From Thermoanaerobacterium sp. CMT5567-10 (GTDB lineage: Bacteria; Bacillota; Thermoanaerobacteria; Thermoanaerobacterales; Thermoanaerobacteraceae): a DNA stretch of 64,000 nt. Made by a program: the position numbers and the translations under genes. Numbering within the stretch: position 1 is the stretch's first letter; every line of letters starts with the position of its first letter. The notes below the pieces were generated by a model. That model saw only the letters and a program-made list of their open reading frames with translations. It was not told the DNA's origin and did no database searches. Where the stretch lies: contig NZ_CP130558.2 of the NCBI RefSeq assembly GCF_030534315.2, forward strand, positions 941,001 to 1,005,000, in the 5' to 3' direction. Below, piece by piece: positions 1-8,475 of the stretch.

Positions 1-1020
1 TGGCTTTGGCAGTTCAGATGACCCGCAATTGTAAATACTATCACTATTTTTATTCATCCATTTACCTATTTGTAAAAGTACCTCCACAGATTTTTCTGGT
101 ATTTCCCCTTTGGCATTTGGACCAACATTTAAAAGCAAATTGCCATCTTTACTCACACATTCTACCAAAAGTCTTATAATCTGTTTTGCGGATTTAAAGT
201 TTTTATCTATTGCACAATACCCCCAATGATCATTCATTGTTATGCATGCTTCCCATGGCACAGGGTTGCCCAATTCATCAAAAACGCCTTCAGTTGGAAT
301 CATCTGCTCAGGTGTTGCAAAATCACCCGCATATATTTCAGGATTTCTTGATTTTAGATTGCCGCCCAATCTACTGTTTATTAATATTTCTGGTTGATTA
401 GAGCGAACCATTTTGACAAGATCTGATGCTCGCCATGCATCTCCTGTTTTATCATCATAAGAAAAGTCAAACCATATAATATCTAACTTACCATAATCTG
501 TTGTAAGCTCTCTCACCTGACCGTGCATGTAATCTATATACTTGGAAAAATCATACTTCTTGTTTCTAAATAATTCATTCCCTCTCATTGGATGATAAGG
601 ATCATTATATGCCGGATATTCATCGTGATGCCAATCAAGTAATGAATAGTATAATCCGACACGCAAATTTTCCTTTCGAAATGCATCCACATAATCCTTT
701 ATAATGTCTCTTTTGGCTGGTGTATTTGTAGATTTATAATCAGTCAATTTGCTATCAAATAAGCAAAATCCATCATGATGTTTCGCAGTCATTACAGCAT
801 ATTTCATTCCTGCATATTTAGCCAATTGGGCCCATTTTTGAGGAACATAATTTATTGGGTTAAATTCACTAAAATATATTTCATAATCTTCATTAGATAT
901 TCTTTCTTGACTTCGTACCCATTCACCTCGCGCAGGAATCGCATACAATCCCCAATGTATAAACATACCAAAGCGGGCATTTGTAAACCAATCAATGGAT
1001 TCCATTTTATTTGGCCCCAT
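1..1020 (-). CDS. alpha-L-fucosidase, GH29 (C-terminus beyond window)
   Basis: Exo-glycosidase expected to release alpha-L-fucose from oligosaccharides. The ATG at 1020 follows GGAGG by seven bases, and the frame runs off the left edge without a stop, so about 340 residues are visible. Seen are the GH29 blocks NARFGMFIHWGLYAIPA near residue 13, KHHDGFCLFDS near residue 64, and IIWFDFSYDD near residue 182. The Asp of WFD sits where GH29 enzymes carry the catalytic nucleophile. There is no signal peptide, so it probably acts in the cytoplasm on imported sugars. It is the last visible gene of a leftward operon with an ABC sugar importer. Family assignment is firm; the exact linkage cleaved is not shown by the sequence. 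Confidence 0.9.
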   Translation of the reverse strand, partial: MGPNKMESIDWFTNARFGMFIHWGLYAIPARGEWVRSQERISNEDYEIYFSEFNPINYVPQKWAQLAKYAGMKYAVMTAKHHDGFCLFDSKLTDYKSTNTPAKRDIIKDYVDAFRKENLRVGLYYSLLDWHHDEYPAYNDPYHPMRGNELFRNKKYDFSKYIDYMHGQVRELTTDYGKLDIIWFDFSYDDKTGDAWRASDLVKMVRSNQPEILINSRLGGNLKSRNPEIYAGDFATPEQMIPTEGVFDELGNPVPWEACITMNDHWGYCAIDKNFKSAKQIIRLLVECVSKDGNLLLNVGPNAKGEIPEKSVEVLLQIGKWMNKNSDSIYNCGSSELPKP

Positions 1021-1078
1021 AACAAAACCTCCATTTTTATCAACTTTGAACATAAAAATTCATACCCGATAGCACTAT

Positions 1079-2845
1079 TCATTCTTTTATAAGCCTAAAT
1101 ACTTTATTTATTCCTGGAGAAACACGAAGCCTTATGACATTATTCCCTTTCTCAATTTCCGATTTTAAAATCTTTTTGCTCACCAAATCTTTTACAGCCG
1201 TATACCCATTTTTCAATATTAAGCGGACTTCATCATACCACGGTATAAAAGAGTGCAAAATAAAGCAGTCGTTATCATAAAGAAACAATCCTATCTTCGA
1301 AACTGAATCTAACATTATGGGACTATTTTTCAAAAATACAGATCGAATTATATAGAGAATTTTTCTGGGATAATTGTACAAATCACCATAGTCTTCAGGT
1401 ATAGTAAGAATATATAGATACCCTTTCCCATAAACTGTCTTTGTCAATATAGGAAAGTTGTTATCCTCTCCAAAACCTGCAATAAGCTCCCAAGTATCAT
1501 TAGTCTGAAATTCCACCTGCGGTATTTTAATTGCTTTTGCTGACTCTTCACAACCGCCGAATGTAATTCCTCCATCATTTGAGTAAGCATAACTGTTAAC
1601 ATTTATCTTTCTGTTTGTTACTGTAACATTTGTCAGTACATCATGAAATCCAAGGCTTGTTGCTGCTTCAACAAAACCAGAAGTGACTACCACATCTGCG
1701 CCATTTGATAAACTTTTAGCTACTTTAAAAACAATATCTTTATCCATAGCTGCACTTTTTGTTAAAAATATTGTTTTGGCACTTTCTGGATATTGAGGAT
1801 ATGGCTCAAGTGGAATTCCCAACATGCCTATATAATCGTGAAGATAATCTTCACCATGGCTGTGGTATGGCAAATACGTAGCAATACCAATCGGTTCGCC
1901 CAGCTCCCCCAAATAAGAATCCAAATCCACAAAAATTTGACCATTTATAGGCACGCATAATGAAAATTCTGGATCTAATAATGAACCTAAGCTAAACATC
2001 ATTACCTCTCTCGCTTTTGCGAACAATGTCAAGTAAGCTTGTTCCGCATATGATGTAAGATTGTATGAACACTCAAATGGATCATACCAACCGCCACCAT
2101 TCCGCCCAGGTGCCACGTTCTCCATATAACACATATTAAAATAGCTTAGATACTTTGGTAAATGTTGTTGAGTATACATAGGATTTCGTGTTTCTGTGCC
2201 TGTATAAATTCCATCAAAAATCTTTGGTTCTTCTTGAAGATTATAACCTGTCTCCTGATAATGCTCATACCAATTTGGATATTTTATAATCATCTTTACC
2301 TTTGGATTCACAGCTTTAGCCGTACCGACTATTATTTTTTCAGAGATTTCCTTCATCAATTCTAGTCTAAAATCTTTCCAAGATCTATTTCCTTTTGCTT
2401 TGATGCATGATGGACATCTACAATTTGTAAAATAGAAATCATCCAAAATTATTTCATCAAATAACGAAGCAGTAAATTCCACCACATCTTTTAACAATTG
2501 CACTGTATCAGGATTTGTATAACATAGTGGATTAAAACCTCCTTCCCCATTTGGAGCACTGTCAGTCGTAATTCCTCCTGCAATCTCAATTCCTTTTTCT
2601 TTAAAAAAGTCTATTAACTTTCTAACCTGTTCCTTCTGAATAGTTATGCCTTGCCGATATGTTTCCAAGTAGACTTTTCCTACATTTATGTGCTTTTCTA
2701 TCCATTCAAACTTTTTTGCAAAGAGCTCTATATCTGTAATGCCTATCAAGTCGCCAACAGGGCAGTATATTGCAGCTTTAAAATTATTATAATTTTTCTT
2801 GCCAAATCTCTCATCCGAAAAGCGATTTTTTTCTTCAATGCACAT
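1079..2845 (-). CDS. putative glycosidase-like protein of unrecognised family
   Basis: A 588-residue protein I cannot place in a named family. The start chosen is the ATG at 2845, preceded by AAAGGAGTGG; an upstream in-frame ATG would add 19 residues that read across that ribosome binding site. The N-terminal half looks like a TIM barrel, with strand-like segments, an EIILDDFYF acidic motif and an adjacent NCRCPSC cysteine cluster (about residues 130-145). The C-terminal half has a glutamine-amidotransferase-like feel (ADVVVTSGFVEAA), as in the beta-galactosidase trimerisation domain of GH42-type enzymes, then a beta-rich tail. It has no signal peptide. It lies between the binding protein and the fucosidase, which suggests a role in breaking down the imported oligosaccharide. 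Hydrolase function is inference. Confidence 0.6.
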   Translation of the reverse strand: MCIEEKNRFSDERFGKKNYNNFKAAIYCPVGDLIGITDIELFAKKFEWIEKHINVGKVYLETYRQGITIQKEQVRKLIDFFKEKGIEIAGGITTDSAPNGEGGFNPLCYTNPDTVQLLKDVVEFTASLFDEIILDDFYFTNCRCPSCIKAKGNRSWKDFRLELMKEISEKIIVGTAKAVNPKVKMIIKYPNWYEHYQETGYNLQEEPKIFDGIYTGTETRNPMYTQQHLPKYLSYFNMCYMENVAPGRNGGGWYDPFECSYNLTSYAEQAYLTLFAKAREVMMFSLGSLLDPEFSLCVPINGQIFVDLDSYLGELGEPIGIATYLPYHSHGEDYLHDYIGMLGIPLEPYPQYPESAKTIFLTKSAAMDKDIVFKVAKSLSNGADVVVTSGFVEAATSLGFHDVLTNVTVTNRKINVNSYAYSNDGGITFGGCEESAKAIKIPQVEFQTNDTWELIAGFGEDNNFPILTKTVYGKGYLYILTIPEDYGDLYNYPRKILYIIRSVFLKNSPIMLDSVSKIGLFLYDNDCFILHSFIPWYDEVRLILKNGYTAVKDLVSKKILKSEIEKGNNVIRLRVSPGINKVFRLIKE

Positions 2846-2881
2846 GATTAAAAATTCCACTCCTTTCATTTGAACTGGTTG

Positions 2882-2920
2882 AAAAATTGGGATCTTCCCC
2901 AATAAGCGTAAGACCCCAAT
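2882..2920 (-). terminator. intra-operon terminator after the binding-protein gene
   Basis: On the minus strand ATTGGGGTCTT (2920-2910) pairs with AAGATCCCAAT (2896-2886), 11 pairs including one G-U, followed directly by five T. A shorter nested hairpin (2886-2903) ends at the same T-run. It begins six bases after the solute-binding protein stop and precedes the enzyme genes, so it should reduce read-through and keep the binding protein more abundant than the enzymes. Confidence 0.75.
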
Positions 2921-2925
2921 ACTGC

Positions 2926-4674
2926 TTATTTACTTCTCACTTTGTCATCTAATGACTTGCGTATCTCTGCTTCATGCTGTTGATACTTGACGCAGTCCTC
3001 ATATCCATGAGCGTATGCTTGATTTGTCATATCTTTTACAATAGAGTCAAATTCCGCATCTGATTTTGCATATATTGCTTTCCATGAACCGTTAACAATT
3101 ATCTGCTTTACTTGGTTCCAAGTAGTAGTTAATTCATTAGACATTGGAGTAGCAGAATAAGTAGTTCCCAGTGAAATTGCCAATTGGTTGTTTTTTACCA
3201 AATACTGATCTAAGTTGGGAACGCCCATTTTCTCTCTCCAATCCTGTTCAATTGAACTTACAGGTAGTGATTGCCGCGTCTCCCAGAATTTATAGTTGTA
3301 AGTATCGCCGTTTTTCGCGTCTGGATTTTTAGAATCTATTGCCCAAGTAGTGTTATTTATTTTGTCAATTCCATCACTGAATTTTCCCGAGTATGGAACA
3401 GGAAGCTCTGTATTACCGTCACTCATGACTTTTTCACCCAGTTGCGTTAAAATCGGTCTGCCTTCTTTATCGTAATCCCAAGTTACACTTTTAGGTCCAT
3501 AGTTATTTGTCATTACCCCTTCAAGTGTACTTAACCAGTTAATTATAGCCATGCACAATTCAGGATATTGTGTTTTTGCACCAATAGTCCAAATGCGATT
3601 CCCTCCGTACATGTTTAAACCATAAGCTACATTCTTTTGATCGGCAGCTACCAAAGGCAACATTGCTTTTCCTGCTTTCAGATGATCTGGTGTATTATAA
3701 ATAGCACTGCTCATAAAGTCAAATATATTAAAGAATGCACCACCTGTTTTGTAAGTTTGTGTTACGTCGTCAAAAGTCTGAGTCATGGAGTTTGGATCAA
3801 GTAACCCCTTTTGATATAAAGTATTGTAGAACTTTAACATCCTTAAGTATTCTCCGCCCGGTTTTAGTGCATCTTGATACTCTCCAGTATTTACGTTATA
3901 TAACCCAAATCCAAACTCGTCCCAGCCATATAAAGCCGCCGTAGCTTTTACAAACATAACCATATTGCCATCCCAGTCTTTAAATAGAGAGACTCCATAC
4001 GTTTTCTTACCGGTATCAGAAGTAGGATCCAATTGCTGCATTTTTTCCAAAAGTGGAATAAAATCTTCCAATGTATTTATCTTGGGATATCCTAACTGCT
4101 TATACAGATCCCATCTGATGAAAGGTCCATAAAATGATGCTGAATGCTCTGTAGCGCTACTACCCACATCATGTCCAAATCCACATATATGACCACCAGA
4201 TATGGATTTATTTTTTTCTAAAGCCAATTGCATGTGAAACTTAATATACGGGCCATAATCATCAAGTAAATTGTCTTTATTCCAGTCAAGTAACGCGCCA
4301 GCTTTTACAGCTGTCTGGTAATCTGTAGAGTCATCTCCAAATACCACTATATCGCCAAGATTACCTGATTCCAATCTTGTAGCAAAAACACCATCTCCAT
4401 CCTTGACAATATTCAATTTTACATTGAATTTGTCCAAAAGGACTTTCGCAAACCATCCAGTCTGTTCACCTTGAAAATTAGCTAGCTGACTATAAACAGT
4501 AAGAGTTATGGGACTCTTTGGTTTAATTGAGGCAATGTCGCCTTCTTTTGCATTAGCTGAAACAGCATTTGAATTATTTGTTTTGGTTTGAGTGACTTTA
4601 GGAGTGCAGCCAGATAGTGTAAATAACACTATGGAGCTGGCTGCCAAGATGGCTATAATTTTCTTCATCTTCAC
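2926..4674 (-). CDS. sugar ABC transporter solute-binding lipoprotein (LplA/YtcQ type)
   Basis: Extracellular solute-binding protein, 582 residues, the usual size for the long LplA/LipO-like group that pairs with LplB/LplC permeases. It starts at GTG 4674, eight bases after GGAGG. A signal peptide is followed by lipobox LSGC (Cys at residue 23), so it should be lipid-anchored on the outer face of the membrane, then a Thr/Asn/Ser-rich linker. The body shows the family pattern (ITLTVYSQLANFQG, ESGNLGDIVVFGDD, FGLYNVNTGEY). It would capture an oligosaccharide for the two permeases immediately upstream. The ligand cannot be read from sequence; the fucosidase in the same operon suggests a fucosylated glycan. 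Confidence 0.9.
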   Translation of the reverse strand: MKMKKIIAILAASSIVLFTLSGCTPKVTQTKTNNSNAVSANAKEGDIASIKPKSPITLTVYSQLANFQGEQTGWFAKVLLDKFNVKLNIVKDGDGVFATRLESGNLGDIVVFGDDSTDYQTAVKAGALLDWNKDNLLDDYGPYIKFHMQLALEKNKSISGGHICGFGHDVGSSATEHSASFYGPFIRWDLYKQLGYPKINTLEDFIPLLEKMQQLDPTSDTGKKTYGVSLFKDWDGNMVMFVKATAALYGWDEFGFGLYNVNTGEYQDALKPGGEYLRMLKFYNTLYQKGLLDPNSMTQTFDDVTQTYKTGGAFFNIFDFMSSAIYNTPDHLKAGKAMLPLVAADQKNVAYGLNMYGGNRIWTIGAKTQYPELCMAIINWLSTLEGVMTNNYGPKSVTWDYDKEGRPILTQLGEKVMSDGNTELPVPYSGKFSDGIDKINNTTWAIDSKNPDAKNGDTYNYKFWETRQSLPVSSIEQDWREKMGVPNLDQYLVKNNQLAISLGTTYSATPMSNELTTTWNQVKQIIVNGSWKAIYAKSDAEFDSIVKDMTNQAYAHGYEDCVKYQQHEAEIRKSLDDKVRSK

Positions 4675-4706
4675 ATTAAAACCTCCTTTAAAATTATGAT
4701 ATTTAT

Positions 4707-4737
4707 AAAAATTAATATTTTAAAAATATTAATTTTT
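4707..4737 (-). repeat. AT-only intercistronic hairpin
   Basis: Perfect 14-base inverted repeat (arms 4707-4720 and 4724-4737, three-base loop) in the 94-base gap between the LplC-type permease and the binding-protein gene. It may stabilise the downstream part of the mRNA or act as a processing point. It has no GC pairs and no proper terminator character. Confidence 0.5.
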
Positions 4738-4768
4738 TCCTAACTTAACCTTGATGGCTTTTTCTGTT

Positions 4769-5728
4769 TCATCCTTTAACAGCACCGATCATGATTCCTT
4801 TTTCAAAGTACCTCTGCATAAATGGATATACCAGCAAAATTGGAATAAGAGTAACCATCGCTACCGTCATTCTCATCGTCCTCATATTCATAACTGAATT
4901 TATGACATTTTGAGAAACCGATCCTCCTGAATTCATGAGAGTCGCTAAATCTGACGTACTTGTCAAATATATATATAGCCTATACTGCAATGTGTATAAT
5001 GACGGATTTCCAGACATTAATATCATAGAATCAGTAAAGCTATTCCAGTTACCAACAGCACCAAATATGGCAATCGTGGCTAAAATAGGCTTAGAAAGCG
5101 GTAAAATGATTTTCCAGAATATAGTGAAATATCCTGCCCCATCTATTTCAGCACTTTCTTCAAGATCTGGTGGTATTGATTCAATGTACGTTTTTACTAA
5201 TATAATATTAAATGGTGATACTATACCCGGAATTATATATCCCCAAAAGTTATTAGTTAAACCTAACATAGACATATTTAAATACCAAGGAATCAAACCA
5301 GCATTAAAATACATGGTAATTACTATAAATCGATAAATAAATCTACGACCATACATTTTTTGTTTTGTGACTAAATATCCAACAAAAGCCGATGCCAATA
5401 CCATTAATGCTGTTCCAATGATAGTCCTGGCTACAGATACAAATGTTGCAGTTGCAAGATCATGTACTTGTAGCAAAGCCAAGTAATTATCAAAGTGAAT
5501 TCCTTTAGGGTACCATAATATCTGTCCTGAACTCACTAAATTATTATCACTTATGGTGTTTATAAAAAGATAATAAAATGGAAATAAGCAAATTAACCCA
5601 AATAATATGAAGAACACATGATTAAAGAAATCAAAAATTATATCGCCTAAACCTCTATCATTTCTGACCTTAAATATCGTAAACTTTTTAGATGATAAAT
5701 TAGGCTTATTTACACTATCTGCATTCAT
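4769..5728 (-). CDS. ABC sugar transporter permease (LplC/YtcP, MalG-like)
   Basis: Inner-membrane permease of a carbohydrate ABC importer, 319 residues, with about six membrane segments. The first is at residues 28-50. The MalFG-type loop motif that contacts the ATPase reads EESAEIDGAGYFTIFWKIILP at about residues 207-227 (the EAA motif, here with DGAG conserved). The C-terminus YFEKGIMIGAVKG is the typical LplC/YtcP ending. The start at 5728 follows GGGGGATTAATT. It lies 11 bases downstream of the partner permease and upstream of the binding protein, so the three form one importer. No ATPase gene lies in this operon. Confidence 0.92.
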   Translation of the reverse strand: MNADSVNKPNLSSKKFTIFKVRNDRGLGDIIFDFFNHVFFILFGLICLFPFYYLFINTISDNNLVSSGQILWYPKGIHFDNYLALLQVHDLATATFVSVARTIIGTALMVLASAFVGYLVTKQKMYGRRFIYRFIVITMYFNAGLIPWYLNMSMLGLTNNFWGYIIPGIVSPFNIILVKTYIESIPPDLEESAEIDGAGYFTIFWKIILPLSKPILATIAIFGAVGNWNSFTDSMILMSGNPSLYTLQYRLYIYLTSTSDLATLMNSGGSVSQNVINSVMNMRTMRMTVAMVTLIPILLVYPFMQRYFEKGIMIGAVKG

Positions 5729-5739
5729 AATTAATCCCC

Positions 5740-7218
5740 CTAAATTATACTTTCACCACGTAGCAATTTAGAAAACCAATTTGCAGCCATTAATAATGTA
5801 ATACTGATTACAGATTTCAACATACCAACAACCGTCGCCAGTGGTATATTTCCAGTTCCTCCGCTGCCAAGCCCTAATAGATATACATATAAATCTAACA
5901 CCTCAATTGAATTTTGATTTGCCGCATTCCTAAATACATAATATTGATCCATTCCGTTTGAAAGAATCCCAGCAATGCTTAAAAGAAGCAACACATAAAA
6001 TGTCGGCATCAGTCCCGGTATAGTGATATGCCATATTTTCTTAAATCGTCCAGCACCATCCACAGTAGCTGCTTCATATAGCTGCTGATCTATACCTGAG
6101 ATAGCTGCTATGTATATAATTGCACTCCATCCAAGACCTTTCCATGTTCCCCATAACCACATTTTAAGCCAAATATGACTTCCACTCATCAGAAAATTAG
6201 TGGCTGTCTTTTCCAAACCTAAATTTATCAAAACTGTGTTGACAAAGCCTTCAGTAGAAAACATAGCAAAAGCCAAGCTGTACACCAAAACCCAACTAAT
6301 GAAATTCGGTATCGTAGTAACAACCTGAATTGTTTTTCTCAATTTTAACGATCTGATTTCTGTAAGACAAATTGCAAAAGCCATTGGAAGAAACGACGTC
6401 GCAATGCCAATTCCACTCATTGCAAGAGTGTTTGTCATAACCCTTACAATATCAGCTCTACTAGCTGCATTTTTAAATAAAAATTCAAACCATTTAAGTC
6501 CAACAAAATTATTCCAACTCAGTCCAAGTCCTGGAGTATAGTCAAAGAATGCATAGCGCCATCCCCAAAGAGGTAAATACGAGAACAAAAAGCAAAGGAT
6601 TACAAACGGGAGCGCCATTAAAAATAGCTTATATTTTGCTTCCATTTCATATTTATCGTTTTCCGAAGGCTTGGGTAGTAATTTTATATTGGCAAGCCCT
6701 AATATAGCACAAACAATTAAAAAGATGGCAAAAATCAAATATGAATATGATATCATAGGTTGAACTGCATTAAGGTTAGCACTTCCGCAAAGAGCATAAT
6801 ATGCTGGAAACAAAAGAAGCAAAGAAATTAAACCTCCTCCACACCCTATAATAATAATTTTTATACCTAATCTTTGTAATTTCAACTTACCCAGCGTCAT
6901 GCAACAACCTGCTACAATCGCCGCAACGCTAAGAAAGGTTAGAAGCGAAGAAATATATATATTTAGCACTGTACTGCTATTAACCCATCCTCTGTTTATC
7001 GCTCGTGTAAATCCTTCTACAAGCGAACTGTATGATGCTGCCATAGTAAATAAAGCAGAATTCTTATCGATCAAACTGCTGACCATCGCTGGGTTTAATG
7101 CAGGAATAAATGTAGATATCAAAATCAAAATCGCACATCCACGAATCAAAAACATCCAAGTGTTGATTTTATTAATCTGATTTTTTGATATCACTAAAAT
7201 ACTATTTGTTCCAGGCAT
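5740..7218 (-). CDS. ABC sugar transporter permease (LplB/YtcO) with extra N-terminal membrane domain
   Basis: Partner permease of the LplBC-type importer. The start chosen is ATG 7218, five bases after GGTGGTGA; a GTG at 7230 lies inside that ribosome binding site. It is 492 residues, against about 300 for typical LplB proteins. Residues from about 205 onward form the normal permease (LFLMALPFVILCFLFSYLPLWGW, then the EAA-type loop YEAATVDGAGRFKKIWHITIP, ending in WFSKLLRGESII). The first ~190 residues add roughly five hydrophobic segments, including a GCAILILISTFIPALNP helix near the start, that I do not recognise. It follows the lacI gene by 19 bases. Confidence 0.88.
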   Translation of the reverse strand: MPGTNSILVISKNQINKINTWMFLIRGCAILILISTFIPALNPAMVSSLIDKNSALFTMAASYSSLVEGFTRAINRGWVNSSTVLNIYISSLLTFLSVAAIVAGCCMTLGKLKLQRLGIKIIIIGCGGGLISLLLLFPAYYALCGSANLNAVQPMISYSYLIFAIFLIVCAILGLANIKLLPKPSENDKYEMEAKYKLFLMALPFVILCFLFSYLPLWGWRYAFFDYTPGLGLSWNNFVGLKWFEFLFKNAASRADIVRVMTNTLAMSGIGIATSFLPMAFAICLTEIRSLKLRKTIQVVTTIPNFISWVLVYSLAFAMFSTEGFVNTVLINLGLEKTATNFLMSGSHIWLKMWLWGTWKGLGWSAIIYIAAISGIDQQLYEAATVDGAGRFKKIWHITIPGLMPTFYVLLLLSIAGILSNGMDQYYVFRNAANQNSIEVLDLYVYLLGLGSGGTGNIPLATVVGMLKSVISITLLMAANWFSKLLRGESII

Positions 7219-7237
7219 TATATTCACCACCTATAAT

Positions 7238-8248
7238 TTAATTTATTTTTTTGACAGAACCATTAATAATGAGATCAGACACCACAACTATTTCTTTAGG
7301 ATTCGTTTCTTTATCTTTTATTCTTTCTAAAATCATTTGTCCAGCTTTTTTCCCCATCAACAACGCATTTTGTTTTATACATGTAAGTTTTGGTTCTATC
7401 AATTTCTGGTTTTCAATTTCTTCGAAAGTCACAAGTGAAACATCATCAGGAATTTTTAGACGATTCTCTTTCAGAACTAACATCGTACCCTCTGCCATTC
7501 TATTGTTTGCTGCAAATATTGCCGTAGGTATCTTCTTTTTATCTGTAATAAGTTTTTTTACTTCTTCATAAGCTTTTTCCCAAGAATAATATCCATTAAG
7601 GACAAACTCATCTTTAATCTCAATATTGTGGTCCATCATGGCAGCTTTAAATCCTTCATATCTTTCTATACCAGTACTAACATTTAAATTGCCATTTACA
7701 ATGCAAATATCTTTATGTCCCATTTCTATTAAATATTTAGTCAACGTGTATGAGCTTCCAAAGTCATCACTTACAATAACATCCACATTGCTGGTTTTAA
7801 TCTTTCTATCTATCAAAACAACAGGGATATTTTCTTTTATTAGGTCATCAACATACTTATTGTCTGTGTTAGAAGATGCTAATATTATCGCATCAACCCG
7901 TTTTTGTGACAATCTTCTAAGAACATTTAATTCTTTTTCAAAATTTTCATCTGTGTATGAAAGAATTAAACTGTATTCTTCTTTGCTGACAACACTATCA
8001 ATTCCTTTTATTATTTCCATAAAAAACGAATTAGAAATGTCAGGAAGGACTACGCCAATTAAATGCGTAATATTGCTCTTCAAACTTCTGGCTATGCTAT
8101 TCGGTCTGAAGTTTAACTCATTCATTGCTTTTAAAACTTTTTCTTTAGTCTCTTTGCTAACAGGATAATTATCGTTTAAAACTCTTGAGACAGTTGCTAT
8201 CGATACTTGTGCATACTTTGCAACATCTTTTATCGTTACATTTTCCAA
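7238..8248 (-). CDS. LacI-family transcriptional regulator
   Basis: DNA-binding sugar-responsive repressor of the GalR-LacI family. The best start is TTG 8248, eight bases after GGAGG, giving MENVTIKDVAKYAQ. Residues 4-23 are the helix-turn-helix (TIKDVAKYAQVSIATVSRVL), followed by the hinge helix RPNSIARSLKS and a periplasmic-binding-protein-like effector domain, about 336 residues in all. First gene of the operon holding the ABC importer, the putative glycosidase and the fucosidase. Two nearly identical palindromic sites upstream (8262-8280 and 8423-8441) are the likely operators, implying autoregulation of the whole operon. The inducer is unknown. Confidence 0.9.
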   Translation of the reverse strand: MENVTIKDVAKYAQVSIATVSRVLNDNYPVSKETKEKVLKAMNELNFRPNSIARSLKSNITHLIGVVLPDISNSFFMEIIKGIDSVVSKEEYSLILSYTDENFEKELNVLRRLSQKRVDAIILASSNTDNKYVDDLIKENIPVVLIDRKIKTSNVDVIVSDDFGSSYTLTKYLIEMGHKDICIVNGNLNVSTGIERYEGFKAAMMDHNIEIKDEFVLNGYYSWEKAYEEVKKLITDKKKIPTAIFAANNRMAEGTMLVLKENRLKIPDDVSLVTFEEIENQKLIEPKLTCIKQNALLMGKKAGQMILERIKDKETNPKEIVVVSDLIINGSVKKIN

Positions 8249-8261
8249 ATCAAATACCTCC

Positions 8262-8308
8262 ATAGTAATCAATTTCTATACTATAATATTTATTCTACAA
8301 AAATTCAA
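8262..8308 (-). promoter_or_regulatory. promoter and operator of the lacI-ABC-fucosidase operon
   Basis: On the minus strand TTGAAT (8308-8303) and TATAGT (8285-8280) are spaced by 17 bases. Directly downstream lies the operator-like site 8262-8280, plus-strand reading ATAGTAATCAATTTCTATA, covering the likely transcription start. A repressor bound here would block initiation. Confidence 0.6.
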
Positions 8309-8422
8309 AAATTCCTGCTTTGTCACAAAAAAATTTTATCTCAAAAAAGTGTTGTAAATCACGTACTAATCGTATTCTTGCTACTGTCTTAATTTTAAGA
8401 AATTTGTCGAAAAATGATTTTA

Positions 8423-8441
8423 TAGATAACAATTTCTATAA
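8423..8441. promoter_or_regulatory. second operator-like copy upstream of lacI
   Basis: ATAGATAACAATTTCTATA matches the site at 8262-8280 at 16 of 19 positions and has 6-base symmetric ends. The centres are about 160 bases apart, a distance at which LacI-type tetramers can loop DNA. Binding is inferred from the repeat alone. Confidence 0.5.
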
Positions 8442-8445
8442 CAAA

Positions 8446-8471
8446 GAAAAAAATCCCTCTTAAAGAGGGAA
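8446..8471 (-). terminator. terminator of the lactose-type PTS/GH1 operon
   Basis: Minus-strand stem TCCCTC/GAGGGA (8466-8471 with 8455-8460) with a 5-base loop, followed by a T-rich run (8447-8454). It lies just after the GH1 stop codon and separates the PTS operon from the LacI operon. Confidence 0.85.
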
Positions 8472-8475
8472 AAAT

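Noticed and set aside
8423-8441. GATAACAATTTC resembles half of the E. coli lac operator
   Set aside because: The match is chance AT-rich similarity; the site is better explained as the second copy of the local repeat at 8262-8280.
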